Below are positions 24,958 to 32,605 of a stretch of 41,991 nucleotides of DNA, in pieces. Location of the stretch: the NCBI GenBank assembly GCA_905233745.1, contig CAJODA010000011.1:1-41991 (forward strand), read 5' to 3'. Source of the stretch: an uncultured Bacteroidales bacterium. GTDB lineage: Bacteria > Bacteroidota > Bacteroidia > Bacteroidales > WCHB1-69. Numbering within the stretch: the first letter of the stretch is position 1; each line of letters opens with the position of its first letter. Below the pieces are notes generated by a model, which was not told the DNA's origin, made no database searches, and saw only the letters and a list, made by a program, of their open reading frames with translations. The position numbers and the translations under genes are program-made.

Positions 24958-27291
24958 ATGAAACCTCTGTCAGAGCGTTTAGGTCGCGAAGTAATGATTT
25001 TTGACGGTGCCTTTGGCACCGAATTGGAAAAGCGAGGCATTCTCGCCAAAACCCCGGAATTGCTGAACATCACGCACAAGGAACAAATTGCAGAAATACA
25101 CAAAAGCTACATTGATGCCGGGTGCGACTTTATCACCACCAACACCTTCGGGGCGAACAGGATCAAGATGCCTGATGAGGACCGCCGGCAAGTCATTGAG
25201 AGTGCCATCGGGCTGGCCAAGCGCCACCGCACCACACAATATGTGATGTGCGATATCGGACCGCTGGGCAAGATGCTCTACCCCATGGGCGAACTTTCGT
25301 TTGATGATGCCTACGAAGCCTTTCGTGAAATTGTGATCACAGCTCGCGATTTAGTGGACGGATTCATTTTGGAGACTTTCACAGACCTGTACGAACTGAA
25401 GTGTGCCCTACTGGCTGTGAAGGAAAACTGCGACAAACCTGTATTTACCACCATGACTTTCGATCAAACGGGACACACACTTACTGGAACGTCGCCCCGC
25501 ATCATGGCCGAGCTCATGTCAAACATGGGAGCAGATGCCATCGGCGTGAACTGTTCCCTCGGCCCCAAAGACCTCCGTCCCATTGTGCAGGAGTTTTTGC
25601 AGTACTGCGACAAACCCGTCATGGTGCAACCCAACCGTGGCATTCCGGAATTGCGATGCGGAAGGGCCCTATACAGTCTCTCTACCGGCGAATTCGCTAG
25701 CGTGATGGAGGAGTTTTGCGATGCCGGAGTGGCCATTTTAGGAGGTTGCTGCGGCACCAATCCCGAATTCATCAGCGCCATTTCCGTGCACAAAGGCAAG
25801 TCTATACCGCCACGGTCGAATAACCGCCTCACCACTGTCACCTCCGCCACGAGGGCTGTCACCTTCGACAAGGTGCAGGTTTGCGGCGAACGCATCAATC
25901 CCACCGGCAAGAAAAAACTCAAAGAAGCCATCCTCAATGGTGACTTTGACTACATCTTCAAAGAGGCTATCAAGCAGGAGGAGGCTGGCGCCGCACTTCT
26001 GGATGTGAATCTCGGCGTACCTAAAACCGACGATGTCACCAACATGAAAAATGTGGTGGTCAAATTGAACGAAATCACCAATATGCCGCTGCAAATCGAC
26101 TCTTCCAACCCCAAAGCTATCGAGGTTGGATGTAGATATTACAACGGTGTACCGCTCATAAACTCTGTAAATGGAAATGCCGAAAGCATGGAGGCTATTT
26201 TCCCGATTGCGCAAAAATACGGGGCTGTTGTTCTGGGACTGACCATGGACGACAATGGAATCCCGCAGAGCGCAGAAGAGCGCTTTGCCATTGCAGAGCG
26301 CATCCTGCAGGGTGCCGAACGGCACGGCATTGCCCGCCATCGGATGATGATGGACACACTCACCCTCACATGCAGTGCACAACAGGCCCTCGTGAAGGAG
26401 ACGCTCCGCGCCCTGCGCATGGTGACCGACCGCCTCGGATTGGCAACTGCCCTCGGCGTCTCCAATGTAAGCTTCGGAATGCCCAACCGAGAAGCCATCA
26501 ACAGCACATTCCTGGCCATGGCCTTGGAAAACGGACTTACCATGCCCATCATCAATCCATGCAATGCCATGATGATTAATACCGTGCTGGCCTTCAACGC
26601 CCTTCGCGGCGACAACTCCGACCTGGACAATTTCGTCAACCACGCGGTTGCGCAAGAGACACCTGCATCTGCCTCAACCTCGCCCTCCATGACCCTCGGG
26701 GAGGCCGTGCGCCGTGGACTTAAGGAAGACAGCATCCGTCTTACACAAGAGGCTCTTCAGCGTCAGAACCCCATGACCGTCATCAACGACATCCTCATCC
26801 CTACCTTAAATGAAGTCGGCGTGGATTTTGAAAAACAAAAAATATTCCTGCCCCAACTCATCTCTGCGGCTGAAGCCTGCAAGGAGGCCTTTGATGTCAT
26901 CAAGACACAATTCTCCCAGGGCGCTGCACAAAAGGGATTGGTTGTATTGGCCACAGTTAAAGGTGATGTGCACGACATCGGCAAGAATATCGTAAAAGTG
27001 ATTTTTGAATCCTACGGATATAAGGTGCTCGATTTAGGCAAGGACACCGATAAAGAGGTGATTCTAGAGGCCTATCGCAAACACCATCCTCTCATTATCG
27101 GTCTCAGTGCCCTTATGACCACCACTGTGCTCTCCATGGAGGAGACCATCAACTATCTGAAAGAAAACGGTGTGCAATGTCCAATCTTTGTCGGTGGTGC
27201 CGTGCTCAACCGCCAACTGGCACAGGAAATCAAAGCCGACTACTACACCAAAGATGCTCTTGAATTTGTTGAAACTGTCGGACAACTATAA
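24958..27291 (+). CDS. metH: Cobalamin-dependent methionine synthase lacking the activation domain
   Basis: Transfers methyl from 5-methyl-THF to homocysteine. Domains in order: homocysteine barrel (about 1-300) with GVNCSLGP and LGGCCGTNPE supplying the zinc cysteines; pterin-binding barrel from VCGERINPTGKKKL; cobalamin cap helices around residues 620-655; and Rossmann cobalamin domain with DVHDIGKNIV, whose His is the lower cobalt ligand. At 777 residues it stops where E. coli MetH (about 1,230) continues into the AdoMet-binding activation domain. That function is encoded separately at 5187-5801. The short form resembles the layout known from Thermotoga. Confidence 0.96.
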   Translation: MKPLSERLGREVMIFDGAFGTELEKRGILAKTPELLNITHKEQIAEIHKSYIDAGCDFITTNTFGANRIKMPDEDRRQVIESAIGLAKRHRTTQYVMCDIGPLGKMLYPMGELSFDDAYEAFREIVITARDLVDGFILETFTDLYELKCALLAVKENCDKPVFTTMTFDQTGHTLTGTSPRIMAELMSNMGADAIGVNCSLGPKDLRPIVQEFLQYCDKPVMVQPNRGIPELRCGRALYSLSTGEFASVMEEFCDAGVAILGGCCGTNPEFISAISVHKGKSIPPRSNNRLTTVTSATRAVTFDKVQVCGERINPTGKKKLKEAILNGDFDYIFKEAIKQEEAGAALLDVNLGVPKTDDVTNMKNVVVKLNEITNMPLQIDSSNPKAIEVGCRYYNGVPLINSVNGNAESMEAIFPIAQKYGAVVLGLTMDDNGIPQSAEERFAIAERILQGAERHGIARHRMMMDTLTLTCSAQQALVKETLRALRMVTDRLGLATALGVSNVSFGMPNREAINSTFLAMALENGLTMPIINPCNAMMINTVLAFNALRGDNSDLDNFVNHAVAQETPASASTSPSMTLGEAVRRGLKEDSIRLTQEALQRQNPMTVINDILIPTLNEVGVDFEKQKIFLPQLISAAEACKEAFDVIKTQFSQGAAQKGLVVLATVKGDVHDIGKNIVKVIFESYGYKVLDLGKDTDKEVILEAYRKHHPLIIGLSALMTTTVLSMEETINYLKENGVQCPIFVGGAVLNRQLAQEIKADYYTKDALEFVETVGQL

Positions 27292-27308
27292 TATTACATC
27301 ACAACGTC

Positions 27309-27616
27309 ATGAAAAAAGTCTTTTCTTTCTGACATTCTGGCTGACTGCGTTCATGTCAGCCGTATTCCCACAATCACTTCTCTGGAAAGTGAGCGGAAAG
27401 AACATGAAAGCGCCTTCCTATCTGTACGGCACCATCCATATTCAGGACGAACGGGTGTTTTCATTTGACAGTACCGTTTACAACGCTCTGTTCAGCTGCG
27501 ACGCCTTTGCCATGGAGGTGCTACTTGACGAAGTGGATCCTGTCCAAATGCACGAGTGCATGATGATGCCTAAAGGACAATACCTATCAATATACCGTAG
27601 AGCCGGTTTTATTTGA
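27309..27616 (+). pseudogene. Truncated and frameshifted TraB/GumN-family gene
   Basis: The frame ending at 27616 encodes LLWKVSGKNMKAPSYLYGTIHIQDERVFSFDS, the typical start of TraB/GumN (COG3735) proteins, but stops after about 100 residues where the family has about 280. The natural ATG at 27309 reads MKKVFSF and then stop. Adding one A to the run of six A at 27312-27317 would give a proper signal peptide, MKKSLFFLTFWLTAFMSAVFPQ, joined to the TraB frame. So the gene has a homopolymer frameshift and a 3' truncation. It starts 17 bp after metH and may once have been co-transcribed. Confidence 0.8.
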
Positions 27617-27684
27617 GTTTACCTATTCTCGCTAAGCGAAACGGACATATTGTTTTAATTTTTTGTTTTTATTATTTTTTTTAC

Positions 27685-27692
27685 TATTTTTG
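27685..27692 (+). promoter_or_regulatory. -7 box for the 151-residue lipoprotein
   Basis: TATTTTTG followed by CAAAA, 58 bp before the ATG at 27751. Confidence 0.6.
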
Positions 27693-27750
27693 CAAAATAA
27701 ATAAAACAAACCCTCCTCTAATCAAAACATCACAATTAAAACAACCTGTT

Positions 27751-28206
27751 ATGAAAAAATCATTTATTATTTTAAGTATTGTATGCGCGAGTTTGATTGC
27801 TCTTACTTCCTGTGACAACAATGGTGGAAGTGGTGGTAATTCCACCAGCGGTTATGCACCTTCATCCATCCCTGCCGGACAAGTCCTGAGTGGGGCCAGT
27901 TTGTATTTTAACTTCGGCCCTGGTCCTGGCAAAATTTCCATTAATAGCGCAGCGCAAAGTTTAGGATATATCCGTTTTGAGGGCACACCGACCCTTACTT
28001 ACAGGAAAACCAGTGCCAACAGCGCCACAGTCAGCTGGTCAGCCACCATCTATAACGACGGCCGATGGAGCATCGGCGATCACACTCCGTACACTTCTAC
28101 CTATTCGGGAAATGTTACGCTCTTCTTCATATCCCCAAATGAGGGTTATGCCTCCGGCACCTCTGACGGCAGAACCATCTCAGACGAACATTTTACGCTT
28201 CTGTAA
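27751..28206 (+). CDS. Lipoprotein of unknown function
   Basis: A 151-residue protein with signal MKKSFIILSIVCASLIALTSC and a lipobox (LTSC). A Gly/Ser/Asn-rich linker (DNNGGSGGNSTSGY) follows, then a predicted all-beta domain (TLTYRKTSANSATVSWSATIYNDG; NVTLFFISPNEGYASGTSDG). No family is recognised. The ORF-track start at 27613 is rejected because the true Met lies just after a clear promoter and precedes the signal peptide. Confidence 0.82.
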   Translation: MKKSFIILSIVCASLIALTSCDNNGGSGGNSTSGYAPSSIPAGQVLSGASLYFNFGPGPGKISINSAAQSLGYIRFEGTPTLTYRKTSANSATVSWSATIYNDGRWSIGDHTPYTSTYSGNVTLFFISPNEGYASGTSDGRTISDEHFTLL

Positions 28207-28231
28207 TAAGACTTCACTTTCCAATCATAGC

Positions 28232-28261
28232 AAAAAGGGAGGCCGCTCGGTCTCCCTTTTT
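28232..28261. terminator. Bidirectional terminator between convergent genes
   Basis: AAAAAGGGAG pairs with CTCCCTTTTT around a short GC-rich loop. T-runs occur on both strands, serving the lipoprotein (+) and the histidine kinase (-), whose stop it touches. Confidence 0.85.
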
Positions 28262-29770
28262 CTATCTCTTTAACTGTATCCGCATTACGGTACCCTGACC
28301 GACAACGGATGACTTCACGAAAAGCTTTCCCCGGTGATATTCGTTGATGATACGTTTGGCCAGTGTAAGTCCCAAACCCCAACCCCTGTTTTTGGAAGTG
28401 TAGCCCGGTGAGAAGATTTTCTTATGCATGTTTGATGGGATGCCCTTGCCCGTATCCTCTATGTCCACAAACACTTTATTCTTTTCTTCGGAAATATGGA
28501 TATTAATGGAGCCCTTGCCGTCCATGGCATCCACAGCATTCTTGCAAAGATTCTCAATCACCCACTCGAAAAGATAGCGATTTAACGGCAACACCAAGGT
28601 ATCACACTCGGGCTTTTGGAACGTGATCTTCACCATTGAGGACAAACGCGACTGCAAATAGGGCACAAACTCCCCTATGACCATAATAAGGTCTGTGTCA
28701 TCGAGCACTGGGGCGGAACCGATCTTGGAGAAACGCTGCGCGATGGTCTCCAGCCTCTTAACATCCTTTCCGATTTCGTTAGGAATAGACTGATCCACGT
28801 CCATTTCCTTCAAGAGTTCGTTCCAAGCCATGAGGGAGGAGATCGGTGTGCCTAATTGGTGTGCGGTCTCTTTACTCATTCCCACCCAAATCCGGTTCTG
28901 TTCGGAGCGTCGCTGAGTGCTGAACAGCAAGTAGGCAATGATCAGGAACACCAAGATGAAACCCATTTCTATAAAGGGGAATATTCTCAACTGTTTCAGC
29001 ACCGCCGACTCCTCATAGAAGACGTAGCAAGTACCGTGATCGAGCAGGTTGATCTCTATGGGGGTGTTGGCCGTTTTCATTTTAGCCAACGTTTCTGCCA
29101 ACAGCACGGAATCTTGCAGGCAAGTGGAATCTATGCTGCCCGTATTAAGGATATTCATCCTTGTGCTGTCTGTAATGATTACCGGCACACTAGCCGAGTT
29201 GATGACGGTTTCCTGAAAAAAGGATTCCACAAGATTGTCTATCACCACATGCAAATCAGCATAAGCCGGCGCCTCCTGATAATAGATTGTCAGGTAGCGG
29301 TTTGCAATATAGGGGATGGTCAGGCTATTGTACTTGGCTTTATCCTCTTCGCTCATCTCCTTGATATTGCGCATCCTTGCCACACTGTCGGGCACATTGA
29401 CGGAAGCGTCGATATTACCGCTCCGGCTGGTCACCAGCAAAGGCACGGTTTTATTGGACGCAATAATGCTCTGGTAGAAGGTAAGGTCTTCATCAAGAGG
29501 AGCCTCAATGATTTTCTTGATAGCAGTGGCTAAGATTTTGGCATGGTTATCCTCCTCCAATTTGATGGAATTGAAAAAATTCTCCGTCTCGTTTACAATC
29601 TGCGCCTTGTAGGAGATGGCACCAGCCCAGATTTCTATACGCTTACGCTCTTCCTGGGCTATATTGTTGATGAGTTTGTTGGAATAGATGATGATGACCA
29701 CAAACACAATGGCTGCTGAGATGAAAAGCAGCCACTTCCAATGGGTGTTATTGTGGTTTTTATTGGACAT
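28262..29770 (-). CDS. Membrane-bound sensor histidine kinase
   Basis: Transmembrane helices at about 12-30 and 264-283 enclose a ~230-residue periplasmic sensor region of no recognised family. The phosphoacceptor box is ETAHQLGTPISSLMAW with His304. The ATP-binding domain shows the N box (ENLCKNAVDAMDG), G1 (DTGKGIP) and G2 (GWGLGLTLAKRI). No response regulator is adjacent, so the partner is elsewhere. It sits 8 bp after moxR and likely shares the surA-moxR transcript, suggesting an envelope-related signal, though this is inference. Confidence 0.93.
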   Translation of the reverse strand: MSNKNHNNTHWKWLLFISAAIVFVVIIIYSNKLINNIAQEERKRIEIWAGAISYKAQIVNETENFFNSIKLEEDNHAKILATAIKKIIEAPLDEDLTFYQSIIASNKTVPLLVTSRSGNIDASVNVPDSVARMRNIKEMSEEDKAKYNSLTIPYIANRYLTIYYQEAPAYADLHVVIDNLVESFFQETVINSASVPVIITDSTRMNILNTGSIDSTCLQDSVLLAETLAKMKTANTPIEINLLDHGTCYVFYEESAVLKQLRIFPFIEMGFILVFLIIAYLLFSTQRRSEQNRIWVGMSKETAHQLGTPISSLMAWNELLKEMDVDQSIPNEIGKDVKRLETIAQRFSKIGSAPVLDDTDLIMVIGEFVPYLQSRLSSMVKITFQKPECDTLVLPLNRYLFEWVIENLCKNAVDAMDGKGSINIHISEEKNKVFVDIEDTGKGIPSNMHKKIFSPGYTSKNRGWGLGLTLAKRIINEYHRGKLFVKSSVVGQGTVMRIQLKR

Positions 29771-29778
29771 GGGTCAAT

Positions 29779-30759
29779 TTACTCTGCCGCCACAAGCAGC
29801 TTGTCGATGATCTGCTCCACCGTGATACCTTCAGCTTCGGCCTTATAATTCTTAATAATACGGTGACGAAGGATATTGTGTGCCACAGCTTTCACATCTT
29901 CAATATCAGGAGAGTATTTTCCGCCTAGCACGGCATGTGTTCTCGCACCGATAATGAGGAACTGTGATGCACGAGGACCTGCACCCCAAGACAGGAAGTC
30001 ATTGGCCCACTGGTGAGCCTTGGTGGTGCCAGGACGGGTTAGTGTGGCCAGATTCACCGCATAGCGATAGACATTCTCCGGAATTGGAATCTTCTCCAGA
30101 AGCTTTTGATAGAAGATGATATCCTCAACTGTCAGCACGCGTTTGGGCTCCTGCATGGCACCATGAATGGTACTCTTCACAATCTGTATTTCCTCATCTT
30201 GAGAAGGGTAGTCGAGCAGTATGTTGAACATAAAACGGTCCTGCTGGGCTTCTGGCAATGGATAGGTACCCTCCTGTTCTATAGGGTTCTGGGTGGCCAG
30301 CACAAAGAACGGATCCGGCAACGGATAGGTGGTGCCGTTCATACTGACTGAACGCTCCTGCATGGCTTCCAACAGTGCAGACTGGGTCTTAGGCGGCGTA
30401 CGGTTGATCTCATCTGCCAGCACGATATTGGCGAAAATAGGTCCCTTCACAAATTTGAAATTACGGCTGTCGTCCAAAATCTCCGCACCCATAATGTCGG
30501 AAGGCATAAGGTCAGGCGTGAACTGGATACGGTTGTAGCTCATATCCACGGCCTTGGCTATGGTCGTAATCATCAAGGTTTTGGCCAAACCCGGCACACC
30601 AATAAGGAGGGCGTGACTCCGGCTGAACATAGCCATGAGGATGTTTTTCACCACCTCGTCTTGACCAACTATGACCTTGGCAATCTCCTTTTTTAACTCT
30701 GAATATTTTTCAACGAAAGCCTCAATAGCTTCCACGTCAGTTTTCGTGTTCAAATCCAT
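29779..30759 (-). CDS. MoxR-family AAA+ ATPase
   Basis: A cytoplasmic chaperone-like ATPase. Walker A is GVPGLAKT at 54-61, the MoxR form with A in place of the usual G; Walker B is IVLADEINR; sensor 1 is FVLATQNPIEQEGTYPLPEAQQDRF. Length 326 is normal. MoxR proteins usually sit before DUF58 and VWA-domain genes (Bat operon); here the next gene is a histidine kinase instead, so the customary partners are absent locally. A heptamer array lies in the 51-bp gap before its start. Confidence 0.94.
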   Translation of the reverse strand: MDLNTKTDVEAIEAFVEKYSELKKEIAKVIVGQDEVVKNILMAMFSRSHALLIGVPGLAKTLMITTIAKAVDMSYNRIQFTPDLMPSDIMGAEILDDSRNFKFVKGPIFANIVLADEINRTPPKTQSALLEAMQERSVSMNGTTYPLPDPFFVLATQNPIEQEGTYPLPEAQQDRFMFNILLDYPSQDEEIQIVKSTIHGAMQEPKRVLTVEDIIFYQKLLEKIPIPENVYRYAVNLATLTRPGTTKAHQWANDFLSWGAGPRASQFLIIGARTHAVLGGKYSPDIEDVKAVAHNILRHRIIKNYKAEAEGITVEQIIDKLLVAAE

Positions 30760-30775
30760 ACTATCAGTTCTTTAT

Positions 30776-30810
30776 CTTAGATCGATAATCTATAATCGTA
30801 ATTCGTTCTC
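30776..30810 (-). repeat. Five-unit heptamer array between surA and moxR
   Basis: In 7-bp register on the plus strand: CTTAGAT, CGATAAT, CTATAAT, CGTAATT and CGTTCTC, each beginning with C. It fills the gap directly after the surA stop. The unit CGATAAT also occurs in the array at 35064. Confidence 0.65.
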
Positions 30811-32163
30811 TCAGGGAATTTGCCATTTGGTAACGAAAGAACAGTCTCTATATTGTTCGTTTAATTTGATACTTGTGACTTTGACTTTCTCCACAACCCA
30901 TTTCTGCATGGCATTGTATTTCTTTTCTTCCAGCGCGGCGGTCTTGATCATATCATAATCCTCCACGATATTGGCTCTGTGCTCGGCCACCTTTTCCTTC
31001 AGGTAAATGAGTCGGTATGCCAACACGCCATCATCGTTAACGTAGGGCACGCATTCGGAATACTCGCCGGGAATGAGTTTGTTAAGTGTGGCATAGGTGG
31101 TCTCGTCCAGTGACTGCTGGTCGAAGCTGTAAGAGTTGGTGTAAGGGTTGACCACCATACCGCCATTGGTTTTGGTAGGGGATTCCGAGAACTGTTTTGC
31201 GGCATCCTCAAGGCTGAGTTTCTCATTGATAATGACACCTCTAACGCTGTCAAGATAGGAGATAGCCTTCACCTGCTCATCGGTGGAGGGTTTAGGTTGG
31301 ATAAGGATATGAGCCACATGGATGGATTCACCCTTACGTTCAATCATCTGGATAATGTGGTAGCCAGCGCGTGTTTTCACCACTTGGGAGACTTCACCGG
31401 ATTTCAGGTTAAAGGCCACCGCCTCAAACTCGGGATAGAGCGTTCCGCGTTCCACGAAGCCGAGATCGCCACCTTTTGAGGCACTGCCGGGGTCATCGGA
31501 GTAAAGGCGTGCGAGCATGGAGAATTTCTCGCCCCGGAGGACACGTTCGCGGAAGTCATTCAATCGCGCCTTCACAGCCTCGGTCTCTTCATCACTCACC
31601 ACGGGAATCCTTACAATCTCACCAAACTGATAGCTGGTGGGAACTATGGGAAGGCTGTCGGAGCTCAAGTTATTGGCAAACTGCTTCACCTCCGAAGGGG
31701 TGACCGTGATGCTGCCCGTGATTTTGGCCTGCACCTGTTCTATCAGCGCCTGCTCGTACATCAATTCTTTCAGATCCTTCTTTATATCCGCCATCGACTT
31801 TTTGAAGTACTCCTCAATATATTTGGTATTCCCGCCGACTTGCTGAAGAAAATAGGAAAGACGGGCATTAATACGGTAGTCCACCTCCTCATCGGTGATT
31901 TCAATGCTGTCCAATTCGGCCTGGTTTACCATCAGTTTGTTGAACATCAGGGTTTCCAGAATAAAACAGCGTGTTTCTTCAGGATCCTCCACGGTGTTGA
32001 ACTGGGAGGTGTAGTCCAAATAGTGTTTTTCCAGATCCGACTGCATTATGATTTCCTTGCCGACAACCGCCACGATACCATCCACAGGGACGCCACCGCT
32101 TTGGGCAAGCAGAGAGGAACCGCATACGAGCAGCAGAAAGCCAAAGAATATTTTTTTCATCAT
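30811..32163 (-). CDS. SurA-like periplasmic peptidyl-prolyl isomerase (parvulin type)
   Basis: An outer-membrane-protein chaperone and isomerase. A signal peptide (MMKKIFFGFLLLVCGSSLLAQ) precedes a SurA N-domain (VDGIVAVVGKEIIMQSDLEKHY). Two rotamase regions follow: one with YSDDPGSASKGGDLGFVERGTLYPEFE and GYHIIQMIERKG, the second starting VAHILIQPKPSTDEQ with TNGGMVVNPYTNS, which is more divergent. I place the start at 32163, because the track start at 32184 adds MFIDNQR before the signal. It heads a probable operon with moxR and the kinase. Confidence 0.93.
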   Translation of the reverse strand: MMKKIFFGFLLLVCGSSLLAQSGGVPVDGIVAVVGKEIIMQSDLEKHYLDYTSQFNTVEDPEETRCFILETLMFNKLMVNQAELDSIEITDEEVDYRINARLSYFLQQVGGNTKYIEEYFKKSMADIKKDLKELMYEQALIEQVQAKITGSITVTPSEVKQFANNLSSDSLPIVPTSYQFGEIVRIPVVSDEETEAVKARLNDFRERVLRGEKFSMLARLYSDDPGSASKGGDLGFVERGTLYPEFEAVAFNLKSGEVSQVVKTRAGYHIIQMIERKGESIHVAHILIQPKPSTDEQVKAISYLDSVRGVIINEKLSLEDAAKQFSESPTKTNGGMVVNPYTNSYSFDQQSLDETTYATLNKLIPGEYSECVPYVNDDGVLAYRLIYLKEKVAEHRANIVEDYDMIKTAALEEKKYNAMQKWVVEKVKVTSIKLNEQYRDCSFVTKWQIP

Positions 32164-32208
32164 GCGTTGATTGTCTATAAACAAAAATGCGTTTCAGAAA
32201 ACGCGGTG

Positions 32209-32216
32209 CGAAAATA
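32209..32216 (-). promoter_or_regulatory. -7-like box for surA, fused to the rpmH terminator
   Basis: TATTTTCG on the minus strand (one mismatch from TAnnTTTG) followed by CACCGCG, one base after the U-tract of the rpmH terminator. A GCGTTTTCTGAAACGC hairpin lies in the leader. Confidence 0.5.
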
Positions 32217-32217
32217 C

Positions 32218-32245
32218 AAAAAAAAGAAGACAACCGCCTTCTTTT
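32218..32245 (-). terminator. Intrinsic terminator of rpmH
   Basis: Stem AAAAGAAG/CTTCTTTT with an 8-nt loop; the minus strand continues into a total run of eight T. It lies about 30 bp past the rpmH stop. Confidence 0.75.
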
Positions 32246-32275
32246 CCTTGATAAAAACGCAACTATGTCGCAGGT

Positions 32276-32434
32276 CTATTTTCTGCCGAGACTTTCGTCG
32301 GAAACAGTCAGTTTCTTTCTGCCTTTCGCTCTGCGGGCGGCCAGTACACGGCGACCGTTGGCGGTGGACATTCTCTCTCTGAAACCGTGTTTGTTTCTGC
32401 GTCTTTCATTCGAAGGTTGATATGTTCTTTTCAT
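32276..32434 (-). CDS. rpmH: 50S ribosomal protein bL34
   Basis: A 52-residue protein missed by the ORF track because of its length. The minus-strand frame starts [18 protein letters not shown], continues [19 protein letters not shown] and ends SLGRK, the textbook bL34 sequence. The start at 32434 lies 40 bp after a TAnnTTTG box and the stop is TAG. Here it neighbours surA rather than rnpA or dnaA, as found in many bacteria. Confidence 0.98.
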   Translation of the reverse strand: MKRTYQPSNERRRNKHGFRERMSTANGRRVLAARRAKGRKKLTVSDESLGRK

Positions 32435-32473
32435 CTCTCTAATGTTTATTTTTTACTCTCTTTTTTGGGGGTG

Positions 32474-32481
32474 CAAAAATA
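32474..32481 (-). promoter_or_regulatory. -7 box for rpmH
   Basis: TATTTTTG on the minus strand followed by CACC. A TTG lies 19 bp upstream, compatible with a -33 element. Confidence 0.65.
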
Positions 32482-32563
32482 CACTTTTTTTTAAACAAAC
32501 CAACTTTTCTAAATTAAAATTCAAAAAACATTAGAAAAACTACTTGGGTTAGACTTTTTTTAG

Positions 32564-32571
32564 TATTATTG
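32564..32571 (+). promoter_or_regulatory. Weak -7-like box for the 818-residue protein
   Basis: TATTATTG (one mismatch) 34 bp before the ATG at 32606. Confidence 0.4.
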
Positions 32572-32605
32572 CTTTCCGTTTATCATGTAGTAAATTTTCA
32601 CGATT

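Noticed and set aside
25738-26655. 305-residue minus-strand ORF opposite metH
   Set aside because: Antisense shadow, no promoter box or family motif.
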